Origin: Arthrobacter sp. AFG20
Lineage (GTDB): Bacteria > Actinomycetota > Actinomycetes > Actinomycetales > Micrococcaceae
Assembly: GCF_002892795.1 (NCBI RefSeq)
Contig: NZ_PJMC01000005.1
Span: 298,925 to 362,924, forward strand
Direction of reading: 5' to 3'
DNA length: 64,000 nt
Under the pieces are notes generated by a model. It saw only the letters and a list, made by a program, of their open reading frames with translations. It was not told the DNA's origin and ran no database searches. Position numbers and translations under genes: made by a program. Of the stretch, positions 8,302-17,611 are shown one piece after another. Each line of letters starts with the position of its first letter. Within the stretch, counting starts at the first letter, position 1.

Positions 8302-9911
8302 ACCGCCGAGGGAGGGCAAAGGAAGAGGTGCGGCTGCAAGGGCGCCTCGATGCTTTGGGCAGGGCCCGTGAGCTGGCCGAGGGCGTGCTTCCCGACGCCG
8401 CCCTCGAGGACGTGCTCGGGGTCCTGGAACGTGCCCGGTCGCGGCGGGCGCTCTCTGCCGACCATACGGTGGTGGGCTTCTTCGGGGCGACCGGAAGCGG
8501 AAAATCCACCCTGTTCAACGCCGTGAACGGCGCCGAAATCGCGACGGCGGCGGCGCGCCGGCCCACCACATCCGAACCCTTGGCGAGTGTGTGGGGAGCC
8601 GACGGCAGTGAGCCGCTGCTGGACTGGCTGGATGTCCGCTCCCGTCACCTCGCAGACCCCGTGGACGGGTTTGCCGACGACGACACCGGGCTGATCCTGC
8701 TGGATTTGCCTGACTTCGACTCAACACGCACCGCTAACCGGGAGATCGTGCAGCGGCTGGTGGGGATGGTGGACGTCCTCGTCTGGGTGCTGGACCCGCA
8801 AAAGTATGCGGACGCCGCCGTCCATAACGGCTTCCTGGCACCGCTGGCGTCGCACGAGGCCGTCACGCTGGTGGTGCTCAACCAGGTGGACAGGCTTCCG
8901 GCAGCGGATGTGGAGCCCGTGCTGGAGTCGCTTCGGGGGATCCTGGCCCGCGAGGGACTGGGCAAGGTACAGGTCCTTGCGGCGTCCGCGCTGACGGGAG
9001 CGGGAGTGGACGGTGTCCGGGCTGCTATCCACCGCGTGGTTTCGCAGCGGGAGGCGCTGTCGCTGCGGCTGTCCGCGGACGTGACCAAGGCGGCGGCGCA
9101 GCTGGAGGAAGTTTCGGGCCGCGGGGAAGCCGCTGGCGTGAAGGGCGGGACCGTAGCGCGGCTCGCCAATGAACTGGCGACGGCGGCCAACGTGCCCTTG
9201 GTGGCCGATGCGGTGTCCGCGTCCTACCGGATCGAGTCCACCCGGCGCACCGGCTGGCCGGTGACGCGGTGGCTGGTCCGCTTCAGACCTGATCCGCTCC
9301 GCCGGCTCAACCTGCGACGCACTGCCAGCGCCGAGGTGAACCGGACGTCGCTGCCGCCGGCGGGTGCCCCGGAGCGTGCCCGGAGCGATGCTGCGGTCCG
9401 CCAGTTTGCAGACGCTGCCAGTGACGGTGCCCCCGGGCCCTGGCAGGCATCCATCCGCGCCGCGGCCCGGAGGGGGAGGGACCGGCTGCCGGACGCTCTT
9501 GACCAGGCCATCGCCGGGGCTGACCTCGCTGCCGGCCGGAAGTCCTGGTGGTGGGGTGCGTTCAACGTGGTGCAATGGCTGGCGCTGCTCGCGGCCGTGG
9601 CCGGACTGGGGTGGCTTGGTGTGCTGGCCGGGCTCGGCTACCTGCAACTGCCCGTGCCGCAGGTGCCCCGGGTGGAAGGATGGCCGGTCCCCACCCTACT
9701 GATTGCCGGCGGCGCTGCACTGGGGATTCTCCTTGCCGTGACGGCCAAATTCATCTCTGCCAGCGTGGCGAAGCGCCGCGGCGCGAGGGCCAGGAAGCGG
9801 CTCAACGCTGCCGTGGCAGAAGTGGCGGGCAGGCTTGTGGTGGAACCGGTGGAGGCGGAGGTCCGTCGCCTGGAGGAGTTCAACGCGGCGCTGCGGACCG
9901 CCGCCGGCTAA
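8298..9911 (+). CDS. dynamin-like membrane GTPase B
   Basis: 537-residue partner of the preceding gene. Seen: G1 loop GATGSGKS (63-70); DLPDFD at G3 (from D136), the same DxPD variant as its neighbour; intact G4 N195-Q-V-D198. Two hydrophobic segments lie near the C-terminus (about 423-450 and 464-488) with a short helical tail after them. The GTG start overlaps the upstream stop (GTGA), indicating translational coupling and equal expression. The paired arrangement recalls actinobacterial two-gene dynamin loci (for example DynA/DynB of Streptomyces); homology to those is an inference from architecture. Confidence 0.8.
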   Translation: MNRRGRAKEEVRLQGRLDALGRARELAEGVLPDAALEDVLGVLERARSRRALSADHTVVGFFGATGSGKSTLFNAVNGAEIATAAARRPTTSEPLASVWGADGSEPLLDWLDVRSRHLADPVDGFADDDTGLILLDLPDFDSTRTANREIVQRLVGMVDVLVWVLDPQKYADAAVHNGFLAPLASHEAVTLVVLNQVDRLPAADVEPVLESLRGILAREGLGKVQVLAASALTGAGVDGVRAAIHRVVSQREALSLRLSADVTKAAAQLEEVSGRGEAAGVKGGTVARLANELATAANVPLVADAVSASYRIESTRRTGWPVTRWLVRFRPDPLRRLNLRRTASAEVNRTSLPPAGAPERARSDAAVRQFADAASDGAPGPWQASIRAAARRGRDRLPDALDQAIAGADLAAGRKSWWWGAFNVVQWLALLAAVAGLGWLGVLAGLGYLQLPVPQVPRVEGWPVPTLLIAGGAALGILLAVTAKFISASVAKRRGARARKRLNAAVAEVAGRLVVEPVEAEVRRLEEFNAALRTAAG

Positions 9912-9929
9912 GCCTGGTGCTCCGGCCGG

Positions 9930-10481
9930 TCAGCCGGCTGCCGTCTCCAGGGCTGTGGCGGCGTCCCGGACCTTGATCATGGTGCGGAGGTTTCGGGTGG
10001 TGGTGGAGGCCTTGTATTTCGGCTTGGCCGACAGTTTGCTGAACGGGCTTTCGAGCGTACCGCCGGCGGGCGCCAGCCAGGCCATGGCCTCGGGACCCAG
10101 CCGCTCCTGCTTCGCGCCGTCCAGTGCTTTGCCCATGGCGAACAGCTCATCCAGCGCAGCCGTATCCGAGGCCAGGGTGAGATACGTGTGCGTGCTTTTG
10201 TCGTCGGCGGGATAGCGGCACGCGGACACGAGCTCGGATACGCGGTCCGCTGTCAGGACCACTACCCAGGCGTCGTAGCCGAACGACTTCCGCAGGGTTG
10301 CCTCGAATTCCTTCTTGACGGCGGCAGGGCCGAGATCGCTGGCCAGCACCACGTTGCCGCTGGCCAGCAGCGTCTTTACTCCGGTGAACGGTCCCGCCTT
10401 CAGGGCTTCCTTGAGGTCGGCCATCTTGATGTTGATGCCGCCCACGTTGATGCCGCGGAGGAACACTGCGTAGCTGGTCAT
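9930..10481 (-). CDS. DUF1697 domain-containing protein
   Basis: 183 residues beginning MTSYAVFLRGINVGG, the conserved start of the DUF1697 family, followed by the typical VKTLLASGNVVL segment. The function of the family is not established. It converges with the GTPase pair (18-base gap). A TAGTCT lies six bases before the ATG, so the transcript is probably leaderless and monocistronic. Confidence 0.9.
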   Translation of the reverse strand: MTSYAVFLRGINVGGINIKMADLKEALKAGPFTGVKTLLASGNVVLASDLGPAAVKKEFEATLRKSFGYDAWVVVLTADRVSELVSACRYPADDKSTHTYLTLASDTAALDELFAMGKALDGAKQERLGPEAMAWLAPAGGTLESPFSKLSAKPKYKASTTTRNLRTMIKVRDAATALETAAG

Positions 10482-10487
10482 GCGCCC

Positions 10488-10493
10488 AGACTA
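10488..10493 (-). promoter_or_regulatory. -10 element of the DUF1697 gene
   Basis: On the minus strand TAGTCT is followed by GGGCGC and then the ATG at 10481; no Shine-Dalgarno. Leaderless architecture. Confidence 0.5.
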
Positions 10494-10527
10494 CTGCCCG
10501 ACCGCGTTGCCGCCGCGGATTCTCCCG

Positions 10528-12243
10528 CTACGGCGCTGGGCCGGGCTTTTCGGATTGGTCCGTTCCGCGCATCCCTGTTCCGGCCAGTCCGGATCCGGGC
10601 AATGGCGGCGCGGTCGATCGGTAGGTGTGGCCGGTGGGTGTGGTGAGTTCGATGGTGTGCCTGGGTCCTGGTCTGGGTCGGGCTTTCCAGCCGGGGAGTT
10701 CTTTGGTGTGGTTGCAGGCTTCGCAGAGTCCCGCGCCGTTGGCCAAGCTGGTTGGGCCGTCGTCGTGCCACGGGATGATGTGGTCGTGGTGGCGGATCGG
10801 GGCGTCGCAGTAGGGGGTGCGGCAGGTGTCGTCCCGGACCTGGATGAAGCGGCGCAGTGGTGCCGGAAAAAGTCGCCTTCGCGAGTCCATGGCCACGAGG
10901 TCACCCGTCTCCGGGGTGGTGTAGAGCCGGCGGACCCAGGTCTTGAGCTCCTCGTCTGCCTCGGCCTGTCTGCCGGTCACCACAGTCCGGGCCCAGGGGG
11001 CCAGGACAAGGCCGTAGCCGGTGAGGCGGGCGGGTTCGCTGTCGCCTTGGAAGAGGGTGCGGTCGGTCATGACCAGGTTGATCTCTATCCCGGTGATGCC
11101 GCCGGGGGTGCCGGTGGTGCGTTCGACGAGGGTGTCGGCTTTGATTTGGTCGCGGGAGCGTGGGTCGCCGGCGGACTTGAGGGCATCGGCCTGCCCTGTC
11201 AGGGCCGCGTGCACGGCGACTCCCTGGTGGGCGGGCAGCAATGCCGTGAGGTAGGTCATGCAGTCGGGGGCCGGGCGCAGGCTTACGGAGCGCTCCGCCG
11301 CGGCGTGGCTGGCCCGTTGGGTGACGGAGCGCGGGTCCCGGCGGGTGGCGGCGGCCCTTACGGTGGCGATGACGGTCCGTGTCCCGGCGCCAGTGAAGGT
11401 TCCGGTGTCCGCGGCGAGTTCCTCGTCCACGGCGGACCGGTCCGCGATGGTCAGACAGGCGGTTTCCTTCACTAGGTGCATGGCGCGTTCTTCGTTGAGC
11501 TGGCCGTTGTCCAGGGCTGCCAGGGTGTGGGGCATCTCCTTGACCAGGGCCTTGGATATGCCGAGCAGCCGGCCGCCGCGGTGCGGGGACTCGCCCCGGG
11601 CAAGCGCGATCTGCTCAGCGGCGCCCGTGCTCTGTTCTTTGGGACGTTTCTTGCCGAGGTCCTCAGCCAACAGCGTCTCAGGGCTGCCCTCCTCCGCGAG
11701 TCCGGCTTGCTCCTCGCGGTGCCGGATCTCGAAGGCGACGGCAAGCCGTGCCTGTTGACCGGCTGCCCAGCATTTGAGTTTCTCCAGCGCGTGGGTCTGG
11801 TCGATCAGCCCGGCACCGTCGGCGGTGAGGTCTGCTGCCGGGAGAAACCAACCCGTCGCTGTTGTACGGTCCTGGGCAAAGGAACCGGCCGCAACGCGCC
11901 GGGACGAAGCGGCGCTGGAGGTAACGCCGTCGCCAAAAGGGCCGCCGTCAAAGGCACCGTCGTCTAAGAGGTCCTCGTCGAAAGGACGGTCGGCAAACAA
12001 GGCCTCGGGAAACGGGTCCTCCGGGAACGAGTCCGGATACGCGGCGTCAGGGGCGTCGTCATACGGCAACCCGTCGTCCGCCAACCCATCAAACGGAACG
12101 GAACGGTTCGCGAACGCACCCTCGGGGAACGCGGCAAGGGGGAAAACGGCCTCTGGAAGAAGAGTGTCAGCAACCGCAGCAGCCCGCACAACGCCGCCGT
12201 GCGGCGCTCCTGCTGTCAGTGCAGAATTCCAGCTGCCTTCCAT
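10528..12243 (-). CDS. DUF222 / HNH endonuclease-domain protein (13E12 type)
   Basis: 571 residues. The central part matches the DUF222 (13E12 repeat) pattern; the C-terminal part is an HNH nuclease fold with PYCDAPIRHHDHIIPWHDDG and a CEACNHTKE zinc-like tail (two CxxC-type pairs). Such genes occur in many copies in Micrococcaceae and mycobacteria; their role is unproven, possibly mobile or self-homing. Residues about 35-105 are an unusual low-complexity stretch of D, F, P and L units. I chose the ATG at 12243 because CAGACT precedes it by six bases; an in-frame GTG at 12294 would add 17 residues. Confidence 0.8.
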   Translation of the reverse strand: MEGSWNSALTAGAPHGGVVRAAAVADTLLPEAVFPLAAFPEGAFANRSVPFDGLADDGLPYDDAPDAAYPDSFPEDPFPEALFADRPFDEDLLDDGAFDGGPFGDGVTSSAASSRRVAAGSFAQDRTTATGWFLPAADLTADGAGLIDQTHALEKLKCWAAGQQARLAVAFEIRHREEQAGLAEEGSPETLLAEDLGKKRPKEQSTGAAEQIALARGESPHRGGRLLGISKALVKEMPHTLAALDNGQLNEERAMHLVKETACLTIADRSAVDEELAADTGTFTGAGTRTVIATVRAAATRRDPRSVTQRASHAAAERSVSLRPAPDCMTYLTALLPAHQGVAVHAALTGQADALKSAGDPRSRDQIKADTLVERTTGTPGGITGIEINLVMTDRTLFQGDSEPARLTGYGLVLAPWARTVVTGRQAEADEELKTWVRRLYTTPETGDLVAMDSRRRLFPAPLRRFIQVRDDTCRTPYCDAPIRHHDHIIPWHDDGPTSLANGAGLCEACNHTKELPGWKARPRPGPRHTIELTTPTGHTYRSTAPPLPGSGLAGTGMRGTDQSEKPGPAP

Positions 12244-12249
12244 GTACTC

Positions 12250-12255
12250 AGTCTG
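12250..12255 (-). promoter_or_regulatory. -10 element of the DUF222/HNH gene
   Basis: Minus strand CAGACT, six bases (GAGTAC), then ATG at 12243. It decides between two possible starts for this gene. Confidence 0.4.
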
Positions 12256-12337
12256 CCAAGGGGGACTGACAATAAAGGGTCGATCGGGCACCACAAGGAG
12301 CGGGATTCAAAAAGTTTCTTGAACCCACCGGAGAAGG

Positions 12338-12401
12338 AAAACTGGGTAGCAGCTCACGGCCTTCCCAAGCCTGAGAACGCTCGGAAGTGCTACCCAGTTG
12401 G
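12338..12401 (-). terminator. long hairpin downstream of ndgR
   Basis: AACTGGGTAGCA (12340-12351) and TGCTACCCAGTT (12388-12399) are a perfect 12-bp inverted repeat enclosing 36 bases that contain a second small pairing (CTTCC/GGAAG). On the minus strand the outer stem is followed by TTTTCC, so it can act as the ndgR terminator. Confidence 0.6.
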
Positions 12402-12443
12402 GGCGCCGTGGCCCGGGAACAGACTGGCCACCCCGCCGCGAAG

Positions 12444-13163
12444 CTAGTCGTTGTTCTTGCGGAGGGCTTCGGTCAGTACGCGGGCCGCGTTGCAGACAAC
12501 CTCCGCGTGCAGGCGGCCGGGCTGGCGGGTGAGCCGCTCGATCGGGCCGGAGATGGAGACCGCGGCGATGACGCGGCCCGAAGGCCCCCGCACGGGTGCC
12601 GAGACTGAGGCGACCCCGGGCTCCCGTTCGCCGAGGCTCTGTCCCCAGCCCCGCCGTCGTACTCCAGCGAGAACGGTGGGCGTGAAACGCGCGGACTGCA
12701 GGCCCTCCAGCAGGCGGTCATGGTCCTCCCAGGCGAGCAGCACCTGGGCGGCCGAGCCGGCCTTCATGGACAGCTGGGTTCCCACGGGAATGGTGTCGCG
12801 CAGGCCAATCGGCCGTTCGGCGGACGCGACGCAGACCCGCCAGTCGCCCTGGCGGCGGAAGATCTGGGCGCTTTCGCCGGTGGCGTCGCGGAGCTGCATG
12901 AGAACCGGTCCCGCGGAGGCGATCAGCCTGTCCTCGCCGGCGGCGGAGGCAAGCTCAACGAGGCGGCTGCCGAGGACGAAGCGGCCCTGGATGTCCCGGC
13001 TCACGAGACGGTGGTGGACCAGAGCCAGCGCGAGCCTGTGCACGGTAGGCCGCGCCAGTCCTGTGGCAGCGACTAGCTGCGCAAGAGTGGTGGGCCCGGC
13101 CTCAAGCGCGTCGAGCACCTGCGCTGCTTTATCAATGACACCGACTCCACTAGAATTGTCCAT
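12444..13163 (-). CDS. ndgR: IclR-family regulator of leucine synthesis (NdgR)
   Basis: 239-residue IclR-family transcription factor: N-terminal winged helix ([21 protein letters not shown] is the recognition helix region, about 30-55) and a C-terminal IclR effector domain. The position, divergent from leuCD with 111 bases between, is that of NdgR/LtbR, which controls leuCD and other amino acid genes in Streptomyces and Corynebacterium. Start chosen at ATG 13163 (MDNSSGVGV, the usual NdgR N-terminus); CAATAT lies exactly six bases upstream, so the mRNA is probably leaderless. An in-frame ATG at 13184 is possible. Confidence 0.9.
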   Translation of the reverse strand: MDNSSGVGVIDKAAQVLDALEAGPTTLAQLVAATGLARPTVHRLALALVHHRLVSRDIQGRFVLGSRLVELASAAGEDRLIASAGPVLMQLRDATGESAQIFRRQGDWRVCVASAERPIGLRDTIPVGTQLSMKAGSAAQVLLAWEDHDRLLEGLQSARFTPTVLAGVRRRGWGQSLGEREPGVASVSAPVRGPSGRVIAAVSISGPIERLTRQPGRLHAEVVCNAARVLTEALRKNND

Positions 13164-13169
13164 GTATTG

Positions 13170-13209
13170 ATATTGCCGTCTCATTATCTGAGATGCAAAT
13201 CATTTGACT
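13170..13209. promoter_or_regulatory. ndgR-leuC divergent control region
   Basis: Minus-strand CAATAT (13170-13175) is the likely ndgR -10. TCTCA-TTATC-TGAGA (13179-13193) is a perfect 5-bp dyad just behind it, a candidate NdgR operator overlapping the ndgR core promoter. TTGACT at 13204-13209 is a plausible leuC -35. The whole stretch is AT-rich compared with its surroundings. Confidence 0.45.
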
Positions 13210-13274
13210 GGCTTATTACAGGGGTCTGCTGTTTCAGTGGATCTGACAGCAAACAGCATCGAAGGGAGATGGCC

Positions 13275-14729
13275 ATGGCCAAAACATTGGCCGAGAAAGT
13301 CTGGGATGCGCACGTGGTGCGCAAAGGCGACGGCGAAGGCGCCAACGCCCAGCCGGACCTTCTGTACATCGACCTCCACCTCGTCCATGAGGTGACCTCC
13401 CCGCAGGCGTTCGAGGGTCTCCGCCTGGCCGGCCGCAAGCTGCGCCGCCCGGACCTCACCATCGCCACCGAGGACCACAACACCCCGACGCTGGACATCG
13501 ACAAGCCAATCGCCGACCTTACCAGCCGGACCCAGATCCAGACCCTCCGCAACAACTGCGAGGAGTTCGGTGTCCGCCTGCATTCCCTCGGTGACGCCGA
13601 GCAGGGCATCGTGCACGTTGTGGGTCCGCAGCTGGGACTGACCCAGCCCGGAATGACCGTGGTGTGCGGCGACTCGCACACGTCCACGCACGGCGCGTTC
13701 GGTGCGCTGGCCATGGGCATCGGCACGTCCGAGGTGGAGCACGTCATGGCCACCCAGACGTTGTCCCTCAAGCCCTTCAAGACCATGGCCATCAACGTCG
13801 AGGGCACGCTGCGCCCCGGTGTGACCGCCAAGGACATTATCCTTGCCGTCATCGCCAAGATCGGTACCGGCGGCGGCCAGGGCTACGTCCTGGAGTACCG
13901 CGGCTCGGCCATCCGCGCGCTCTCGATGGACGCCCGGATGACCATCTGCAACATGTCCATCGAAGCAGGCGCCCGCGCAGGCATGGTGGCTCCGGATGAG
14001 ACCACCTACGCCTACATGAACGGCCGCCCGCACGCGCCGCAGGGCGCGGAGTGGGACGCCGCCGTCGACTACTGGAACACGCTGCGCACGGACGACGACG
14101 CCGTCTTCGACGTCGAGGTTGACCTGGACGCCAACACCCTCGAGCCTTTCGTCACCTGGGGCACCAACCCCGGCCAGGGCGTCTCGCTGTCAGCGAAGGT
14201 ACCGTCCCCGGAGGACTTCGGTGACGAGAACGCCAAGGCCGCCGCGGAGCGCGCCCTGCAGTACATGGGCCTGGCAGCCGGAACACCCATGAAGGACATC
14301 CGCGTGGACACCGTCTTCCTGGGCTCCTGCACCAACTCCCGCATCGAGGACCTGCGGGCCGCGGCGGACATCGTCCGCGGCCGCGAGAAGGACCCGATGG
14401 TCCGGATGCTGGTGGTCCCCGGCTCGGCCCGGGTACGCCTCGAAGCCGAGGCCGAGGGCCTGGACAAGGTCTTCAAGGACTTTGGCGCCGAATGGCGTTT
14501 TGCCGGCTGCTCCATGTGCCTGGGCATGAACCCGGACCAGCTGGAGCCGGGGGAGCGGTGCGCCTCCACCTCCAACCGCAACTTCGAAGGCCGGCAGGGC
14601 AAGGGCGGCCGCACGCACCTTGTTTCCCCTGTGGTTGCAGCCGCCACGGCCGTCCGCGGAACGCTGAGTTCGCCGTCGGACCTCGACCCGGCACCGGAAT
14701 CCGCAGCCCTCACCACCGACGCCGCATAG
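13275..14729 (+). CDS. leuC: isopropylmalate isomerase large subunit (LeuC)
   Basis: 484-residue aconitase-family subunit that, with LeuD, interconverts 2- and 3-isopropylmalate. The [4Fe-4S] ligands are visible as C352 ([11 protein letters not shown]) and C412/C415 ([12 protein letters not shown]). Substrate/active-site motifs EDHNTPT and [16 protein letters not shown] are intact. The start was placed at the second ATG of atggccatggcc (13275), since GAAGGGAG ends seven bases before it; the first ATG at 13269 is too close. leuD follows after nine bases. Confidence 0.96.
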   Translation: MAKTLAEKVWDAHVVRKGDGEGANAQPDLLYIDLHLVHEVTSPQAFEGLRLAGRKLRRPDLTIATEDHNTPTLDIDKPIADLTSRTQIQTLRNNCEEFGVRLHSLGDAEQGIVHVVGPQLGLTQPGMTVVCGDSHTSTHGAFGALAMGIGTSEVEHVMATQTLSLKPFKTMAINVEGTLRPGVTAKDIILAVIAKIGTGGGQGYVLEYRGSAIRALSMDARMTICNMSIEAGARAGMVAPDETTYAYMNGRPHAPQGAEWDAAVDYWNTLRTDDDAVFDVEVDLDANTLEPFVTWGTNPGQGVSLSAKVPSPEDFGDENAKAAAERALQYMGLAAGTPMKDIRVDTVFLGSCTNSRIEDLRAAADIVRGREKDPMVRMLVVPGSARVRLEAEAEGLDKVFKDFGAEWRFAGCSMCLGMNPDQLEPGERCASTSNRNFEGRQGKGGRTHLVSPVVAAATAVRGTLSSPSDLDPAPESAALTTDAA

Positions 14730-14738
14730 GAAGACGCC

Positions 14739-15341
14739 ATGGAAAAGTTCACCACCCACACCGGCATTGGCGTTCCGCTGCGCCAGAGCAACGTCGACAC
14801 GGACCAGATCATCCCGGCCGTGTACCTCAAGCGCATCACCCGTACCGGCTTTGAAGACGCGCTGTTCTCAGCGTGGCGCAAGGACCCTTCCTTCATCCTG
14901 AACCAGGAGCCGTTCAACGCCGGATCCGTCCTGGTGGCGGGCCCCGACTTCGGCACCGGGTCCTCCCGTGAGCACGCCGTCTGGGCGCTTAAGGACTACG
15001 GCTTCCGCGCCGTCCTTTCCTCCCGCTTCGCCGACATCTTCCGCGGCAACTCGGGCAAGCAGGGACTCCTCGCCGCCCAGGTCGCCCAGGATGACATCGA
15101 ACTCATCTGGAAGACCCTCGAGAACGCACCTGGAACCGAGGTGACCGTTGACCTCGCCTCCAAGACCGTCACCTGCGGCAACGTGGTTGCGCCGTTCGAG
15201 ATTGACGACTACACGCGCTGGCGCCTGCTCGAGGGCCTCGACGACATCGGACTGACCCTGCAGCACGAGGAGGACATTACGGCCTACGAAGCCACACGGC
15301 CGTCCTTCAAGCCCCTTACACTTCCGGCCAGGACTTCCTGA
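14739..15341 (+). CDS. leuD: isopropylmalate isomerase small subunit (LeuD)
   Basis: 200 residues, the usual length. It forms the swivelling domain of the LeuCD heterodimer. Seen: [15 protein letters not shown] and the [17 protein letters not shown] motif that contacts substrate. RBS AGGAAG is seven bases before the ATG. It ends the leuCD operon before a terminator. Confidence 0.96.
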   Translation: MEKFTTHTGIGVPLRQSNVDTDQIIPAVYLKRITRTGFEDALFSAWRKDPSFILNQEPFNAGSVLVAGPDFGTGSSREHAVWALKDYGFRAVLSSRFADIFRGNSGKQGLLAAQVAQDDIELIWKTLENAPGTEVTVDLASKTVTCGNVVAPFEIDDYTRWRLLEGLDDIGLTLQHEEDITAYEATRPSFKPLTLPARTS

Positions 15342-15364
15342 CCGGTTATCAATAAGCATCGCCA

Positions 15365-15397
15365 AAAGGCCCGCCGTGCATAGCGCGGCGGGCCTTT
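15365..15397 (+). terminator. leuCD terminator
   Basis: AAAGGCCCGCCG pairs perfectly with CGGCGGGCCTTT around a nine-base loop, 24 bases after leuD. The A/T ends make it usable in both directions. Confidence 0.85.
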
Positions 15398-15528
15398 CCG
15401 CTGCCCCCGGTCCGGCCGTCGGGCCCCGCCCGCCCACGTCAGTATTTCGGTTCGGTAACGCGAACTCATATGCTTAGCTGGTGCCTTTGTAAGGATTTGG
15501 GGGCGAGTAGTCGTGAGGAAACCGGTAA

Positions 15529-16854
15529 ATGAGTAGTGTTCTGACAATCCGCGGAGGCGTCCCGCTAACTGGCCGTGTCACCGTCCGCGGTGCCAAGAAC
15601 CTTGTGCCCAAGGCCATGGTGGCCGCGCTGCTGGGCAACGAGCCTTCCGTGCTGCGGAACGTTCCGGAAATCAAGGACGTCGAGGTGGTCACCAGCCTGC
15701 TCCAGCTCCACGGCGTGACCGTCGAGAAAGACCCCGTCACCGGTGACCTGACCCTGGACCCCAAGGCTGCCAAGACGGCGCCGAGCACGGCCATCGACGC
15801 CCACGCCGGCGACTCCCGGATCCCCATCCTGCTGTGCGGTCCCCTGATCCACGCGGTCGGCGAAGCCTTCATCCCGGACCTGGGCGGCTGCAAGATCGGC
15901 GACCGGCCCATCGACTACCACCTGAACGTGCTGCGGCAGTTTGGCGCCGTCGTCGAAAAGCGTCCGGGCGGCATTCACATTTCGGCGCCCAAGGGGCTGC
16001 GCGGGGCCAAGATTTCGCTGCCGTATCCCTCGGTCGGTGCCACGGAGCAGGTTCTCCTGAGTGCAACGCGCGCCGAAGGCATCACCGAACTCTCCGGTGC
16101 CGCCACCGAGCCCGAAATTGTTGACCTCATCGCCGTCCTCCAGAAGATGGGCGCCATCATCAGCGTCCAGACGGACCGCACCATCCGGATCGAGGGGGTC
16201 CGCGAGTTGGGCGGCTATAACCACCGCGCGCTGTCGGACCGCAACGAGTCGGCCTCCTGGGCGTCCGCGGCGCTGGTGACGCGCGGCGACATCTTCGTTG
16301 AAGGCGCCTCCCAGCGGGACATGATGACCTTCCTGAACACCTTCCGCAAGGTGGGCGGCGGCATGGACATCGGCGAGGACGGCATCCGCTTCTACCACCG
16401 CGGCGGCAAGCTCAGCCCGCTCGTCCTCGAAACGGATGTCCACCCCGGTTTCATGACCGACTGGCAGCAGCCCCTCGTTGTGGCCCTGACCCAGGCCGAA
16501 GGCGTGTCCATCGTGCACGAGACCGTCTACGAGAACCGCTTCGGCTTCACCGACGCCCTCATTCGCATGGGCGCCAGCATCCAGGTGCACCGGGAATGCC
16601 TCGGCAGCGTGCCGTGCCGCTTCGGACAGCGGAACTTCCTGCATTCCGCCGTCATCTCCGGCCCCACCCAGCTCAAGGGAACCGACATCGACGTGCCGGA
16701 CCTCCGCGGCGGCTTCAGCCACCTGATCGCCGCCCTGGCCGCCACGGGAACTTCCCGGGTGACCGGAATCGACATCATCAACCGCGGCTACGAGCGGTTC
16801 ACTGAGAAGCTGGCCGGGCTCGGCGCCGACTTCGACATCTCGTCGGCGAAGTAG
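15529..16854 (+). CDS. murA: UDP-N-acetylglucosamine enolpyruvyl transferase (MurA)
   Basis: 441 residues, EPSP-synthase fold. First committed step of peptidoglycan synthesis: transfers enolpyruvate from PEP to UDP-GlcNAc. Seen: RGAKN near the N-terminus (substrate lysine/asparagine) and C121 in LGGCKIGDRP, the catalytic cysteine; this is the cysteine form, not the aspartate variant of mycobacteria, so the fosfomycin target residue is present. GAGGA about ten bases before the ATG serves as RBS. It begins a wall/lipid cluster with plsC-gpsA-ddl. Confidence 0.96.
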   Translation: MSSVLTIRGGVPLTGRVTVRGAKNLVPKAMVAALLGNEPSVLRNVPEIKDVEVVTSLLQLHGVTVEKDPVTGDLTLDPKAAKTAPSTAIDAHAGDSRIPILLCGPLIHAVGEAFIPDLGGCKIGDRPIDYHLNVLRQFGAVVEKRPGGIHISAPKGLRGAKISLPYPSVGATEQVLLSATRAEGITELSGAATEPEIVDLIAVLQKMGAIISVQTDRTIRIEGVRELGGYNHRALSDRNESASWASAALVTRGDIFVEGASQRDMMTFLNTFRKVGGGMDIGEDGIRFYHRGGKLSPLVLETDVHPGFMTDWQQPLVVALTQAEGVSIVHETVYENRFGFTDALIRMGASIQVHRECLGSVPCRFGQRNFLHSAVISGPTQLKGTDIDVPDLRGGFSHLIAALAATGTSRVTGIDIINRGYERFTEKLAGLGADFDISSAK

Positions 16855-16864
16855 CGGGGGCCCG

Positions 16865-17611
16865 GTGAAAGAATCGGCCAAAAGCCACACAACGTTCGTG
16901 ATTATCGCCGGCATTGTCCGGCCGGTCCTGAACCTGATCATGAATAGAAAATGGGAGGGCACGGAGAAGCTTCCCGCGGGCGGCTTCATCGCCGTGCCCA
17001 ACCACTGCACCGAGATCGACCCCCTCGTGATCGGGCACATGCTGTACAGCAACAAGCGCGCCCCGCACTTCCTGGCGAAGTCGGGCCTCTTCAAGGTCCC
17101 GGTGGTGGGTGCCGTGCTGCGTGCCACCAAGCAGATCCCGGTGGAACGCTCGACGGCGGGTGCTAACCGCTCGCTGCAGCTCGCCCAGGAGATTGTGGCT
17201 GAGGGCGGAGCGATCATTATCTACCCCGAGGGCACGCTGACCCGCGACCCCGACCTGTGGCCCATGAAGGGCCACACCGGCGCCGCCCGCATTGCCCTCG
17301 AGACCGGCATCCCGGTGGTGCCGATGGCGCACTGGGGCGCGCACGAGCTCTTTCCCCGCTACGCCAAGCGGTTCCACCTGTTCCCACGCAAGACGTCCAG
17401 GATCCGGATCGGCGACCCCGTCGACCTCTCGCGCTTCGCGGGCCGCGCCCGGGACAAGGCCACCCTGGCTGAAGCCACGGACGTCATCATGGATGCCGTG
17501 ACCGGACTCCTGGCCGAACTCCGCGGGGAGCAGCCGCCGGCCCGGCGCTGGGACCCTACCGCCCACAACCAGACGAAGCACGGCCGCGACGTCGAGCGGG
17601 GCGGGAAGTGA
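16865..17611 (+). CDS. plsC: 1-acyl-sn-glycerol-3-phosphate acyltransferase (PlsC)
   Basis: 248-residue LPLAT-family membrane-associated enzyme acylating lysophosphatidate to phosphatidate. Seen: the HX4D catalytic motif as H47-CTEI-D52 and YPEGT (E122-G123-T124). GTG start ten bases after murA. Its stop overlaps the gpsA start by four bases, matching the shared glycerol-3-phosphate lipid pathway. Confidence 0.93.
   Translation: MKESAKSHTTFVIIAGIVRPVLNLIMNRKWEGTEKLPAGGFIAVPNHCTEIDPLVIGHMLYSNKRAPHFLAKSGLFKVPVVGAVLRATKQIPVERSTAGANRSLQLAQEIVAEGGAIIIYPEGTLTRDPDLWPMKGHTGAARIALETGIPVVPMAHWGAHELFPRYAKRFHLFPRKTSRIRIGDPVDLSRFAGRARDKATLAEATDVIMDAVTGLLAELRGEQPPARRWDPTAHNQTKHGRDVERGGK

Noticed and set aside
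10528..12243. HNH gene as a homing endonuclease or restriction system
   Set aside because: DUF222/13E12 architecture; no methyltransferase or intron/intein nearby, so no basis for a defence or homing claim.
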